From the NCBI RefSeq assembly GCF_009767585.1, contig NZ_WSNW01000001.1, positions 898,090 through 962,089 of the forward strand: 64,000 bases of DNA, in the 5' to 3' direction. Position 1 is the stretch's first letter; each line of letters opens with the position of its first letter. A model generated the notes under the pieces. It ran no database searches, was not told the DNA's origin, and was given only the letters and a program-made list of their open reading frames with translations. Below are positions 12,364-22,262 of the stretch, piece after piece. The position numbers were made by a program, and so were the translations under genes. Source of the DNA: Coprobacillus cateniformis (GTDB lineage Bacteria; Bacillota_I; Bacilli_A; Erysipelotrichales; Coprobacillaceae).

Positions 12364-13164
12364 TTATCTCGGCTTTAACAGTGAAAAGTGATGAAGTGCT
12401 TTCACAATTCCATCCTTATCTACATCATCAGTAATAAAATCTGCGACATGCTTTGCCTCAATTGCAGCATTCCCCATTGCAATGCCTAAACCAACTTCTG
12501 ATAACATCTCAATATCATTACGACCATCCCCAAAAGCCACTGTATCTTGAATTGATCTATTGAGATGCTTCACTAACTCTAAAATTCCCTTAGCTTTTGA
12601 TTCACCTCTTAAAGTCAGATCAAAAGAAAATTCACTTTGATGTCTTTGAATATTAAAATAAGGTGATAATGCATTCACCATTGGCTCTATATCCTCCTTA
12701 GAATTAATGACAATCATCCCAATATATGTTTCAATATTCTTAAAATCAAAACTATCAACTATCGTTTCGTCTTTCATTCCCCAATTGTCTTTAAATTCAA
12801 TATGTTTAGGATTGGTTTTATTCAAAACATAAATATAATCATTTCCTTCAAAATAATATGCCATATTTCTTTCTAAACAAAGCTCATGTGTCTTTTGAAT
12901 GGCTTCACTTGGAATTATATTTTTATAAACACATTTACCTTGGTATTCTACATAGGCTCCATTACAAGTTACATACCCACTGAATGGATAATCCATAACA
13001 CCATCAACAATAAAGCATTTACAACGCCCAGTCGCTAAAAAAACATCATCTCCTTGTTCTTTTAATTGATCTAAAGCAGAACGAGTTGAAGTCTGAATCG
13101 AATAAATATCCTTATTACAATCGATTAAAGTTCCATCTATATCAAAGAAAAATAATTGTTTCAT
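12364..13164 (-). CDS. Cof-type HAD-superfamily phosphatase
   Basis: The protein has 266 residues with HAD motif I FFDIDGTLID (residues 5-14), a C2B-type cap insertion, a Lys in the SKAKGILELVKHL region and motif IV GDGRNDIEMLSEVGLGIAMGNA (key acids in GDGRNDIEM). Family members dephosphorylate sugar phosphates or nucleotides such as FMN. The substrate cannot be read from sequence. It is 100 bp upstream of the EIIA gene, but each appears to be its own unit. Confidence 0.9.
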   Translation of the reverse strand: MKQLFFFDIDGTLIDCNKDIYSIQTSTRSALDQLKEQGDDVFLATGRCKCFIVDGVMDYPFSGYVTCNGAYVEYQGKCVYKNIIPSEAIQKTHELCLERNMAYYFEGNDYIYVLNKTNPKHIEFKDNWGMKDETIVDSFDFKNIETYIGMIVINSKEDIEPMVNALSPYFNIQRHQSEFSFDLTLRGESKAKGILELVKHLNRSIQDTVAFGDGRNDIEMLSEVGLGIAMGNAAIEAKHVADFITDDVDKDGIVKALHHFSLLKPR

Positions 13165-13212
13165 TATAATACCTCCATTACTTGCTATTCTAGCATATTC
13201 AAAATTATAAAT

Positions 13213-13244
13213 AAAGATATCTCTTATTTCTAAAAGATATCTTT
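13213..13244 (-). terminator. Probable terminator after the secreted protein gene
   Basis: AAAGATATCT (13213-13222) pairs with AGATATCTTT (13235-13244), 18 bp after the stop of the 13263-16730 gene. The T-run is weak (TTTATTT), so efficiency is uncertain. Confidence 0.55.
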
Positions 13245-13262
13245 GATTCCTATTATTTTTTA

Positions 13263-16200
13263 TTAATCATCTGTTGGATTTGGCACATTTGTATAAACTT
13301 GACTTCCATTAAAACCACTTATACATGTTCCATTTGTGTAACTTAAGATAAAATTATCTTTTGTTATCCATCCAGTACCAACTTCACCAGTTTCAGGATT
13401 TTTACCACTACTGACAAATCCCCCTACTCCGTTGATAACACTATTTATCTTTACCAATGGGCCATCCGTTTTCGCAAATGTTTGAATACATGCATTTTCA
13501 ATTAAAACATTTTGACGATTAGGAACTTCAATAGCATTATCTAATTCAATGGCTGCTCCATTTGTATTAATGAAGACATTATATATACCTAATCCTACTG
13601 CATAGTGTTCCTTTACTTTATTTGCTACTTTATATGATGCATAGCCTTTCACTGTTCCATTATGGCTCATCCAATCACTCTGATTTTGAGGATCATAAGC
13701 CGTTTCATTCTGATAAAAATAGGTTGCTCCCTTTTCGCCATTCCATAATGTTGTGTAATCTTGGAAATGTTCATTAAACAAACCATAACATGTCACGCTA
13801 TCACCATTAACAACAAGTCCATGTCTAGATTCATTTCCTTCCCAGCCAACTCCAGCTCCATGATCAGCACGCCAAATCCAGAAATGGTCTCCTATCACAT
13901 TATCACTATTGATTTCTAAAGCTATATCTGCTTTTGTTAAACTTTTTGTTGTTCCACCAACTCTGAAAAACAAATCGGCAAGTAATGTTGGATTTTTTGA
14001 ATGATCAATGTTCGATCCTGATTGACCCACTTTTAACAAATAATCTGAATATGTACCTGCATCAAAAATGATTCCTGCTAAAGTCACTCCATCAACATCA
14101 GCCACTTCCATAGCAGCATATGTATTATCTGGTATGATAGATGCCATTCCACTTCCCAATAAAATTGTATTTGGACGATTCACTTTGATAACTTCCTCAG
14201 CATGATAGATTCCTGGAGTAAAGAAGATGTGCTTACCATCATTTAACGCCTGATTAATCTCAGTTGCTTTATTCCCTTCTTTAGCAATGTAGAAATCATT
14301 TAAAGAAAGAGTTTTCCCTTTGCCCATATCTGATTCTGACCAACTTATCCCTTTTGTATTTTGATTAAGTTCAGGTACAAAAACCTTATATTCTCCATTC
14401 TCAAAATATAAAAATGGTTTTTCTCTTATCATTGGTGTGGTTGTAATATTTGTATAGCACTGTCTTGACCCATCACTATTAGCAATATCCCAATTGGTAT
14501 AACCATTATTGTTCATCAATGGAGTTTTTAACTTGCTTTCCAACTCATTACAGTCAACACCTTGATAAAAAGCATTTAAAGTCACTCCATAAGTCCCACG
14601 TGTTATTTTATTATTTCTACTATAGAATTGTTGTTGTGAAAAAGATCCATATCCTAGCATATTTCCATTATCATTAAATCCTCCAGAAAAATAACTATCA
14701 GCTACATAACCACCTGATGCCCAACCATAATTCCAATCAAATTGTCCTGCCCGTTCTGAATATATCCTACGCAATGGAGCAGCTTGAGCCACTCCCCAAT
14801 TGAACTTATCTGGACTCCATGAACTTGCATGCCCCTGATTATTTCCCGTATTAATAATAGAAAGGTTTTCTGCTGAACGCCAGAAATTACATGTTGCATT
14901 ATTCCATTGTCCATCTGCATTTGGATCTTTATTTGGATTCCCATCTAAATAAGCTGGAACTTCCATATTATTTAATTTCACATCATATGGGCTCTTTCCT
15001 AAACCAGCCACTTGTGTATAAAACCCAATTTTCATACATTGTGTTTGTGTATAATCACCTGGCTTGAAATAGAACGAATATCGATTCTCATTAAACTGAG
15101 CATCATTAGCGTAATCATTTTGTCTGCTAAAAACTTCAGCAACAACCTGATCAATTTTTGAAATCTCATCAGTCGGAGCAAAAATAAACATATTCTCTCC
15201 AAACATAGTCGTTTCTAAAGATGTATATTCATCAGAAAGTTCTGATTGACCTTTATCATTTATAGCAACAACTTTATAATAATGACTATATTTATCATCG
15301 ATTTGGCTAACCGTAAACTCTGTTGCCTGTTGAACTGTCGCAATCTTTTTATATCCTTCTTTATCAAATGCAGATCTGGCATGATAAATTGCATAAGCAT
15401 TTGCTCCAGAAACAGCATTCCAATTTAACTTCAAGTTATTATCTTCTTGTATGCAAGATAGTCCTGTCACTTTATCTAGTCGTGTTGTCTCATTGTTAGT
15501 AACAAACTTTTGAGATTCACTTTGTGAATAAGGCGAATTTCCATTGACAGTTCGAATACTTACACTATATTCAGTTGCTTTTTTTAAACCGGATACTTTT
15601 AAAGAATTATGAATTGTTTCTTGGCTCACAATTTCTTTGGCATCTCCACCTATTGCTGTTGGAGTGACAACAACTTGATATCCAGTATACAATGTCTTCT
15701 CAACACCTTCCCATGTTATACTTACTGAGTTTTCTTCAACATTTGTAATATTAACATCAATCACACGAGATGGTCTTAGCGGCGTATGAACAATAAACTT
15801 CTCATTATCTGTGAGTTCACCATTATATCCTCGTTTTAACTTATTCTCAACTACTGAGTAATAAGACTTATTTTCTGAACTTTGAAATGAGATGGTCCCA
15901 TCCCCATTAGGAACAACAATAATCGATTCCCACCCACTCGAAATAAGTGCATTATTCAAGAATACATAATCACTTGATCCTGTTTTCCAAGCCAATTCTG
16001 GATAAACCTTTGATTGAAAGTTAGTCACCTCTCTATTGTCAAAAGTACCATATCCAATCTGATTGAAACGGCAATCTTCAGGAATTTGACCATTCTCTTT
16101 TTGCCCATCAACAGTTAAAGCGTCTCCATTTTTCCCACTTGCTCTGATTAACTTTTGAGTCGCTTTACTCTCAAAATAAAGACTCGTATCACTATATTTA

Positions 16201-16730
16201 GCTTGTATAATATAAAATGAACTTGCTATATTTACATTATCCGTTAACTTCATTTGCTCTTGTTCATCAATATATACCCATTTTCCACTATAAGCTTTCA
16301 ATTGAACTGCATCTTTATTCAAACTATCTTCAACTGCAGTCAAAGCCTCCCAACCACTAGGGGTAGAGGGTTTATTACCGTTACAATGAATAAATGCACT
16401 ACTGCTATCCTGGCAAATCACTTGACCAGAAGCGCTATTGATAAATGTAATCAATTGGGGGTTATCACTGTTTGCCCAATACTTAAAGAGTGCACTTGCT
16501 GGTAATTCATTTCCATCTTTTCCTAAATTCTTTGTTATCATTGGTTCATTAGCATCAATTGCACTTTGAAGAACCTGTCCAGTTTTCGCATCAACTATGT
16601 AGCAATAACCGTCATTAGGTAAATATTCCTCTTTTGAAACATAAGTTGCTGCATAAACAGACATCGGTATCAACGATAAGATCATTGCTACCATTAAAAG
16701 CATAGAGATTAATTTCTTTTTTCCTTTCAT
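13263..16730 (-). CDS. Large secreted beta-helix protein with two fibronectin type III domains
   Basis: The protein has 1155 residues. A signal peptide (basic start, LISMLLMVAMILSLIP core, cut near VYA/AT, residue 28) is followed by two beta-trefoil or lectin-like segments (about 30-175 and 180-315). Then come two FN3 domains (about 320-412 and 417-505) and a long right-handed parallel beta-helix (about 508-1155). Motifs FYFKPGDYTQ, NFWRSAENLSI, IREKPFLYF and WIWRADHGAGVGW recur in secreted actinobacterial and Firmicute proteins often labelled adenylyl cyclase or discoidin-domain proteins. I judge a polysaccharide-active enzyme (pectate-lyase-like or GH55-like fold) more likely, but no catalytic residues can be proven. 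There is no LPXTG or SLH anchor, so it is probably released. The RpiR-type regulator lies upstream on the same strand, with a palindrome between. Confidence 0.8.
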   Translation of the reverse strand: MKGKKKLISMLLMVAMILSLIPMSVYAATYVSKEEYLPNDGYCYIVDAKTGQVLQSAIDANEPMITKNLGKDGNELPASALFKYWANSDNPQLITFINSASGQVICQDSSSAFIHCNGNKPSTPSGWEALTAVEDSLNKDAVQLKAYSGKWVYIDEQEQMKLTDNVNIASSFYIIQAKYSDTSLYFESKATQKLIRASGKNGDALTVDGQKENGQIPEDCRFNQIGYGTFDNREVTNFQSKVYPELAWKTGSSDYVFLNNALISSGWESIIVVPNGDGTISFQSSENKSYYSVVENKLKRGYNGELTDNEKFIVHTPLRPSRVIDVNITNVEENSVSITWEGVEKTLYTGYQVVVTPTAIGGDAKEIVSQETIHNSLKVSGLKKATEYSVSIRTVNGNSPYSQSESQKFVTNNETTRLDKVTGLSCIQEDNNLKLNWNAVSGANAYAIYHARSAFDKEGYKKIATVQQATEFTVSQIDDKYSHYYKVVAINDKGQSELSDEYTSLETTMFGENMFIFAPTDEISKIDQVVAEVFSRQNDYANDAQFNENRYSFYFKPGDYTQTQCMKIGFYTQVAGLGKSPYDVKLNNMEVPAYLDGNPNKDPNADGQWNNATCNFWRSAENLSIINTGNNQGHASSWSPDKFNWGVAQAAPLRRIYSERAGQFDWNYGWASGGYVADSYFSGGFNDNGNMLGYGSFSQQQFYSRNNKITRGTYGVTLNAFYQGVDCNELESKLKTPLMNNNGYTNWDIANSDGSRQCYTNITTTPMIREKPFLYFENGEYKVFVPELNQNTKGISWSESDMGKGKTLSLNDFYIAKEGNKATEINQALNDGKHIFFTPGIYHAEEVIKVNRPNTILLGSGMASIIPDNTYAAMEVADVDGVTLAGIIFDAGTYSDYLLKVGQSGSNIDHSKNPTLLADLFFRVGGTTKSLTKADIALEINSDNVIGDHFWIWRADHGAGVGWEGNESRHGLVVNGDSVTCYGLFNEHFQDYTTLWNGEKGATYFYQNETAYDPQNQSDWMSHNGTVKGYASYKVANKVKEHYAVGLGIYNVFINTNGAAIELDNAIEVPNRQNVLIENACIQTFAKTDGPLVKINSVINGVGGFVSSGKNPETGEVGTGWITKDNFILSYTNGTCISGFNGSQVYTNVPNPTDD

Positions 16731-16810
16731 ATATCTTTCCTCCCTTTATCTCTGCTTTTACTTTATCATATAAACAAAGTCAGTAGAGATATTCTCCTCA
16801 TTGTGGAACA

Positions 16811-16830
16811 TGTTACCATCTTTGGTAACA
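16811..16830 (-). promoter_or_regulatory. Operator-like inverted repeat upstream of the secreted protein gene
   Basis: TGTTACC (16811-16817), 6-nt spacer, GGTAACA (16824-16830): a perfect 7-bp inverted repeat about 80 bp before the ATG. It lacks a T-run in either reading as a terminator. Its position next to the rpiR-type gene suggests it could be that regulator's site; this is inference. Confidence 0.45.
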
Positions 16831-16835
16831 AAAAA

Positions 16836-16853
16836 AGTGTATTTACATACACT
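16836..16853 (-). terminator. Terminator of the RpiR-type regulator gene
   Basis: AGTGTA (16836-16841) pairs with TACACT (16848-16853), followed on the minus strand by seven T residues. The stem starts at the base next to the stop codon (16854-16856). Confidence 0.8.
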
Positions 16854-17603
16854 TCATTGATGGATATGACGATATTTGTCAATTTTTGTAAGTTCCCTTG
16901 CGACTCTTTCAATTATATAAACAACAGGAACTTGAGTAGAGATGTTATATGTCTGTGGTAATATAATATTTTTGACACAATAGCAGATGCTTAAATCAGC
17001 CATTTTCTCTATAGTCGATTCTTGACTATCAGTAATAACAAGTATTTGATAATGTTTGTTTTGATAATGTTTAATCTGATCAATAACTTCTTTTGTTTCA
17101 CCACTTACAGATAAAACAATAAGTACATTCTTATAATCATCATTTTGTGGTGCTGGATAAAATGGATCATCAATGCATTGACTGTAATATCCAATATTAG
17201 AAAAAAATCTCGCACCATATTTGCCTAACGCACCACTTGTTCCTATTCCCAAAAAAAGAATGTGTAATGATTGCGATATAATCTTAGCAAACTGAATAAT
17301 TTTATCCTGAAATTCCTCACTCTTTGAAAACTCAAGAAACTCCGAAAGCATTTTGATTTCACTGTCCATTGTAGGTATCTTATTGTTTTCAACAAATTGT
17401 TTAAGCTCCCATTTAAATTCATTGAACCCCTCACAGCCACATTTTTGAGTAAAACGAAAAACAGTTGTTGTTGATACATGGCATTTTTCTGCAACTTGTC
17501 TAATATTCATTTTATAAATTTGCTCTACATTCTTGATAATATAATTATATATGCCTATTTCTGTTGTATTAAGACTTGCTATTTGCTGATATGTAAAAAT
17601 CAC
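16854..17603 (-). CDS. MurR/RpiR-family transcriptional regulator
   Basis: The protein has 249 residues. The N-terminal HTH_6 domain has its recognition helix near residues 33-57 (VRQVAEKCHVSTTTVFRF in context NIRQVAEK). The C-terminal SIS sugar-phosphate-binding domain spans about 100-240 (FLGIGTSGALGKYGARFF, then VLSVSGETKEVIDQIKHY). The family senses phosphosugars. The start is GTG at 17603, the only start with a spaced GGGAGATG site. A -10 TAGAAT with upstream TG is just before it. It probably controls the secreted protein gene that follows. Confidence 0.92.
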   Translation of the reverse strand: MIFTYQQIASLNTTEIGIYNYIIKNVEQIYKMNIRQVAEKCHVSTTTVFRFTQKCGCEGFNEFKWELKQFVENNKIPTMDSEIKMLSEFLEFSKSEEFQDKIIQFAKIISQSLHILFLGIGTSGALGKYGARFFSNIGYYSQCIDDPFYPAPQNDDYKNVLIVLSVSGETKEVIDQIKHYQNKHYQILVITDSQESTIEKMADLSICYCVKNIILPQTYNISTQVPVVYIIERVARELTKIDKYRHIHQ

Positions 17604-17652
17604 AATTTCATCTCCCTCTTATAGCCTATTCTAGCACAGAGAAACAAAAAAA

Positions 17653-17670
17653 GGTATCCTGACAGATACC
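17653..17670 (-). terminator. Terminator of tuf
   Basis: GGTATC (17653-17658), 6-nt loop, GATACC (17665-17670), then seven T residues on the minus strand. Confidence 0.88.
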
Positions 17671-17691
17671 TTTTTAAATATTGAAAATTGA

Positions 17692-18876
17692 TTATTCGAT
17701 AACTTCTGAAACGTTACCAGCACCAACTGTTCTACCACCTTCACGGATTGAGAATTTAGTTCCGTTTTCAATAGCGATTGGAGCGATTAATTCAACTGTT
17801 AATTCAACGTTATCTCCTGGCATAACCATTTCTACACCTTCTGGTAATTCGATAACTCCAGTTACGTCAGTAGTTCTGAAGTAGAATTGAGGTCTATAGT
17901 TTCCGAAGAATGGAGTATGACGTCCACCTTCATCTTTAGATAAGATATACACTTGACATTTGAATTTTTTGTGTGGGTGTACTGATCCAGGTTTAGCTAA
18001 TACTTGTCCACGTTGGATTTCTTCTCTGTTGACACCTCTTAATAATACCCCTACGTTATCTCCTGCTTCAGCATAGTCTAATAATTTACGGAACATTTCA
18101 ATTCCTGTAGCAACTGTGTTAGCAGTATCATGAATACCAACGATTTCGATTGGATCATTTAATTTTAATTGTCCTCTTTCAACACGTCCAGTAGCAACTG
18201 TTCCACGTCCAGTGATAGTGAATACATCTTCAACTGGCATTAAGAATGGTTTATCAGTGTCACGAGTTGGAGTAGGAATATATGAATCTACAGCAGCCAT
18301 TAATTCATGGATAGCTGGAACCCATTTTGGATCTCCTTCTAATGCTTTTAAAGCTGATCCACGGATGATTGGAGTATCATCTCCAGGGAATTCATATTCA
18401 TTTAATAATTCTCTTACTTCCATTTCAACTAATTCGATTAATTCATCATCATCAACCATATCACATTTGTTTAAGAATACAATAATGTATGGTACACCTA
18501 CTTGACGAGATAATAAGATATGTTCTCTAGTTTGAGGCATAGGACCATCTGTAGCAGCAACTACTAAGATAGCACCATCCATTTGTGCAGCACCAGTAAT
18601 CATGTTTTTGATGTAGTCTGCATGGCCTGGACAGTCAACGTGTGCATAGTGACGAGTTTCAGTTTGGTATTCAACGTGTGCAGTGTTGATTGTGATTCCA
18701 CGTTCTTTTTCTTCTGGTGCAGCATCGATAGCAGCATAATCCATTGCTTGAGCTTGTCCATCTTTAGATAATACTGTAGTGATAGCTGCAGTTAAAGTTG
18801 TTTTACCATGGTCAACGTGACCAATAGTTCCGATATTAACATGCGCTTTAGAGCGGTCAAATTTTTCTTTAGCCAT
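17692..18876 (-). CDS. tuf: Translation elongation factor Tu
   Basis: The protein has 394 residues, starts MAKEKFDRSKAHVNIGTIGH, and has all GTPase motifs: GHVDHGKTT (G1), GITINTAHVEY (G2), DCPGHADY (G3) and NKCDMVD (G4). Domains II and III are full length. It delivers aminoacyl-tRNA to the ribosome. It is last in the str operon, but the 89-bp gap after fusA carries a separate promoter, so tuf can be transcribed alone. Confidence 0.99.
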   Translation of the reverse strand: MAKEKFDRSKAHVNIGTIGHVDHGKTTLTAAITTVLSKDGQAQAMDYAAIDAAPEEKERGITINTAHVEYQTETRHYAHVDCPGHADYIKNMITGAAQMDGAILVVAATDGPMPQTREHILLSRQVGVPYIIVFLNKCDMVDDDELIELVEMEVRELLNEYEFPGDDTPIIRGSALKALEGDPKWVPAIHELMAAVDSYIPTPTRDTDKPFLMPVEDVFTITGRGTVATGRVERGQLKLNDPIEIVGIHDTANTVATGIEMFRKLLDYAEAGDNVGVLLRGVNREEIQRGQVLAKPGSVHPHKKFKCQVYILSKDEGGRHTPFFGNYRPQFYFRTTDVTGVIELPEGVEMVMPGDNVELTVELIAPIAIENGTKFSIREGGRTVGAGNVSEVIE

Positions 18877-18921
18877 TATAAGCTTCCTCCTATATAAGTT
18901 TGTTTAAATTTTTACATATAC

Positions 18922-18950
18922 ATTCTAAATGATTTACTACAAAAATGCAA
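18922..18950 (-). promoter_or_regulatory. Internal promoter for tuf
   Basis: -35 TTGCAT (rc of 18945-18950), 17-bp spacer, -10 TAGAAT (rc of 18922-18927), in the fusA-tuf gap. Confidence 0.65.
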
Positions 18951-18965
18951 TAACTTTCATTAGAA

Positions 18966-21041
18966 TTAATTGTTTCCACCATTTTTCTTAATGATTTCTT
19001 CTTTGATTGATTTTGGTACTGGTTCATAACGATCAAATTGCATAGTATAGTTTCCACGACCTTGTGTAAATGATCTTAAATCAGTAACATATCCAAACAT
19101 TTCAGATAAAGGTACACTTGCTTGTACTAAAACAGCATTTCCTCTTTCTTCCTGTCCTTCAATCATACCACGTCTAGATGAAATATCACCCATAACGCTT
19201 CCTAAATATTCTGCAGGCGCAGTGATTTCAACAGCCATAATTGGTTCTAAGATAACTGGATCACATTTTTTACCAGCAGCTTTTAAAGCTAAACTTGCAG
19301 CAACTTTATATGCCATCTCTGATGAATCGACATCATGGTAAGAACCGTCGAATAATGTTGCTTTAATATCTAAGATTGGATATCCAGCAATCATACCGTT
19401 TTGTAAAGCATCTTCAAGACCAGATTTTACAGAACTGATATATTCTCTAGGTACTGTTCCACCAACAACAGCATCAACGAATTCAAATCCTTTACCTTCA
19501 TTAGGTTCAAATTTGATCCATACGTGACCATATTGTCCACGACCACCTGATTGTCTTACAAACTTACCTTCACAATCAGCAGTTCCTCTAATTGTTTCTC
19601 TATAAGCAACTTGAGGAGCACCAACGTTAGCTTCTACTTTAAATTCTCTCTTTAAACGATCAACAATAACATCTAAGTGTAATTCACCTACACCAGCGAT
19701 AATTGTATCACCAGTTTCAGGGTTAGTTGTCACTCTGAATGTTGGATCTTCTTCAGCTAATCTTGCTAAACCATTTCCTAATTTATCTTGATCTTGTTTA
19801 GTCTTTGGTTCAATAGCTAATTCAATAACTGGTTCAGGGAATTCCATTTTTTCAAGAATAATAAAATTCTTTTCATCACAGATAGTATCACCAGTTGTTG
19901 TGTTTTTAAACCCAACAGCAGCTGCGATATCTCCTGCATAAACTTCATCGATTTCTTTACGTGTATTAGCATGCATCTGTAAGATACGTCCTAAACGTTC
20001 TTTCTTATCTTTAGTTGAATTCAAGATATAAGAACCTGATGAAATTTTACCAGAATATACACGGAAGAAAGTTAATTTTCCAACAAAAGGATCTGCCATG
20101 ATTTTGAATGCTAATGCTGAGAATGGTTCTTCATCACTTGCATGTCTTTCAATTTCATTTCCATCTTCATCTTCACCTTTAATAGATGGGACATCAGTTG
20201 GAGCTGGTAAGAAGTCAATAACTGCATCCAACATTGTTTGAACACCTTTATCTTTATATGCAGAACCACACAATACTGGGAATAACTCAACAGCTAATAC
20301 CCCTTTACGGATAGCAGCTTTAATTTCTTCCTCAGTTACTGGTTCCTCTTCTAAAACCTTCATCATTAAATCATCATCAAATGAAGCAGCAGCTTCAACC
20401 ATTTTTTGACGATATTCTTCAGCTTGAGCTTTCATGTTTTCTGGGATTTCAGAGTAAACAACGTTTTCTCCTTTCACACCTTCAAAATGAACAGCTTGCA
20501 TTTTGATTAAGTCAATCAATCCTTCAAATGTATCTTCTGCACCAATTGGTAATTGAATAGCAACTGCATTTGCATCTAATCTTTTACCGATTGATTCAAC
20601 AGACATAATGAAGTCTGCACCAGTTGCATCCATTTTATTACAGAATACAATTCTAGGTACTCCATAAGTTGTTGCTTGACGCCAAACTGTTTCAGTTTGA
20701 GGTTCAACTCCAGCTTTAGAGTCTAATACTGTAACAGCACCATCAAGTACACGTAATGAACGTTCTACTTCAACAGTGAAGTCTACATGGCCTGGAGTGT
20801 CAATAATATTAACACGGTGTCCATTCCACTGAGCAGTTGTTGCTGCTGAAGTGATTGTGATACCACGTTCTTGTTCTTGCTCCATCCAGTCCATTTGTGA
20901 AGCACCATCATGTGTTTCACCAATCTTATGAATCTTACCTGTGTAATAAAGAACACGTTCAGTTGTTGTTGTTTTACCAGCATCAATATGAGCCATGATT
21001 CCAATATTACGAGTGTTTTCTAACGAAAATTCACGAGCCAT
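18966..21041 (-). CDS. fusA: Translation elongation factor G
   Basis: The protein has 691 residues with MAREFSLENTRNIGIMAHID, G1 AHIDAGKTTT, G2 RGITITSAAT, G3 DTPGHVDF and G4 NKMDATGAD, followed by domains II-V (C-terminal SSRRGMIEGQEERGNAVLV). It catalyses translocation and, with RRF, ribosome recycling. It lies between rpsG and tuf. No known fusidic-acid resistance change was recognised, although I did not check every position. Confidence 0.99.
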   Translation of the reverse strand: MAREFSLENTRNIGIMAHIDAGKTTTTERVLYYTGKIHKIGETHDGASQMDWMEQEQERGITITSAATTAQWNGHRVNIIDTPGHVDFTVEVERSLRVLDGAVTVLDSKAGVEPQTETVWRQATTYGVPRIVFCNKMDATGADFIMSVESIGKRLDANAVAIQLPIGAEDTFEGLIDLIKMQAVHFEGVKGENVVYSEIPENMKAQAEEYRQKMVEAAASFDDDLMMKVLEEEPVTEEEIKAAIRKGVLAVELFPVLCGSAYKDKGVQTMLDAVIDFLPAPTDVPSIKGEDEDGNEIERHASDEEPFSALAFKIMADPFVGKLTFFRVYSGKISSGSYILNSTKDKKERLGRILQMHANTRKEIDEVYAGDIAAAVGFKNTTTGDTICDEKNFIILEKMEFPEPVIELAIEPKTKQDQDKLGNGLARLAEEDPTFRVTTNPETGDTIIAGVGELHLDVIVDRLKREFKVEANVGAPQVAYRETIRGTADCEGKFVRQSGGRGQYGHVWIKFEPNEGKGFEFVDAVVGGTVPREYISSVKSGLEDALQNGMIAGYPILDIKATLFDGSYHDVDSSEMAYKVAASLALKAAGKKCDPVILEPIMAVEITAPAEYLGSVMGDISSRRGMIEGQEERGNAVLVQASVPLSEMFGYVTDLRSFTQGRGNYTMQFDRYEPVPKSIKEEIIKKNGGNN

Positions 21042-21071
21042 AATTTTCTCCTTTCAAATAGTATCTTTATA

Positions 21072-21542
21072 TTACCAACGGAAATGTGCGAATGCTTTAT
21101 TAGCTTCTGCCATCTTATGAGTATCTTCTTTCTTCTTTACAGAAGCTCCAGTCCCATTAGATGCATCAACGATTTCATTAGCTAAACGGTCAACCATATT
21201 CTTTTCGTTTCTTAAACGAGAATAGTTTACTAACCATCTTAATCCTAATGTCATTCTTCTTTCTGGAGATACTTCAACAGGCACTTGATAGTTAGCACCA
21301 CCAATACGTCTTACTTTTAATTCAAGTACAGGCATAATGTTGTTGATTGCTTGGTCAAATACTTCCATAGCAGGATTTCCAGTTTTTGCTTCAACTTTTT
21401 GGAAAGCATCATATAAGATGTTTTGAGCAACACCTTTTTTTCCATCAAGCATGATATTGTTAATTAATTTTGTAACTACCTTTGAATTATAAATTGGATC
21501 TGGTAGTACGTCTCTTTTTGCTACGCGTCCTCTTCTTGACAT
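21072..21542 (-). CDS. rpsG: 30S ribosomal protein S7
   Basis: The protein has 156 residues: MSRRGRVAKRDVLPDPIYNS, VKKNIM-like block LINNIMLDGKKGVAQ, and VRRIGGANYQVPVEV. S7 nucleates the 30S head and contacts the E site. In E. coli S7 represses the str mRNA; no equivalent site was identified here. It lies 19 bp after rpsL. Confidence 0.98.
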   Translation of the reverse strand: MSRRGRVAKRDVLPDPIYNSKVVTKLINNIMLDGKKGVAQNILYDAFQKVEAKTGNPAMEVFDQAINNIMPVLELKVRRIGGANYQVPVEVSPERRMTLGLRWLVNYSRLRNEKNMVDRLANEIVDASNGTGASVKKKEDTHKMAEANKAFAHFRW

Positions 21543-21561
21543 CGGTTATTCCTCCTATCTC

Positions 21562-21975
21562 TTATTTTTTAGGTCTTTTTGCTCCATAACGAGAGCGTCC
21601 TTGCATACGATCTTTTACACCAGCACAGTCCATAGTACCACGAATAATATGGTAACGAACCCCTGGTAAGTCTTTAACACGTCCTCCACGAATTAAAACA
21701 ACACTATGTTCTTGTAAGTTATGTCCAATTCCTGGAATATATGCTGTTACTTCCATACCGTTTGATAAACGAACACGGGCATATTTACGCAAAGCCGAGT
21801 TAGGTTTCTTAGGTGTCATAGTCGCAACACGTGTACAAACACCACGTTTTTGAGGTGAACTAATATTTGTTGGTTTTTTTAACAATGAGTTATATCCTCT
21901 ATTTAACGCAGGTGATTTAGATTTAGTAGTTTTTTCACTACGTCCTTTTCTGACTAATTGATTAATTGTAGGCAT
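21562..21975 (-). CDS. rpsL: 30S ribosomal protein S12
   Basis: The protein has 137 residues from the ATG at 21975 (MPTINQLVRKGR), which has AAAGGAG upstream; a longer in-frame extension to 22023 lacks a site and is rejected. The streptomycin-determining loops TPKKPNSALRK and GGRVKDLPGVRYH are wild type, so no rpsL-based streptomycin resistance is predicted. It is the first gene of the str operon. Confidence 0.98.
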   Translation of the reverse strand: MPTINQLVRKGRSEKTTKSKSPALNRGYNSLLKKPTNISSPQKRGVCTRVATMTPKKPNSALRKYARVRLSNGMEVTAYIPGIGHNLQEHSVVLIRGGRVKDLPGVRYHIIRGTMDCAGVKDRMQGRSRYGAKRPKK

Positions 21976-22066
21976 ATTTTTCTCCTTTCCTTTCTTGTTA
22001 ACACACAATTCCGGGTGTTTCATTTTTCACCAGAATAAATGCACTCCACTAAGAGTACCGAGGATG

Positions 22067-22095
22067 ATTATAGGTGAATTTAGATATAAAGTCAA
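22067..22095 (-). promoter_or_regulatory. str operon promoter
   Basis: -35 TTGACT (rc of 22090-22095), 17-bp spacer, consensus -10 TATAAT (rc of 22067-22072). The leader is about 85 nt and can form small hairpins. Confidence 0.85.
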
Positions 22096-22150
22096 CACTT
22101 TTTTACAAAAAATATTGATTTTATCATAGAAAAAGGAATTGTAAATAAAA

Positions 22151-22182
22151 AGACAGTAATCATCATATAGATTTCACTGTCT
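22151..22182 (-). terminator. Terminator of the PTS/phosphatase operon
   Basis: AGACAGT (22151-22157) pairs with ACTGTCT (22176-22182), followed on the minus strand by T-rich sequence. A second hairpin (AATGAAGAT repeats near 22187-22220) lies between it and the phosphatase stop. Confidence 0.65.
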
Positions 22183-22262
22183 TCTTCAATGAAGATATCA
22201 TCTTCACATCTTCATTATAATAATTTTCACAGTTATATGTGTAGTTACTATAGAATTATGGT

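Noticed and set aside
21976..22023. N-terminal extension of rpsL
   Set aside because: It lacks a ribosome-binding site and S12 conservation starts at MPTINQ (21975).
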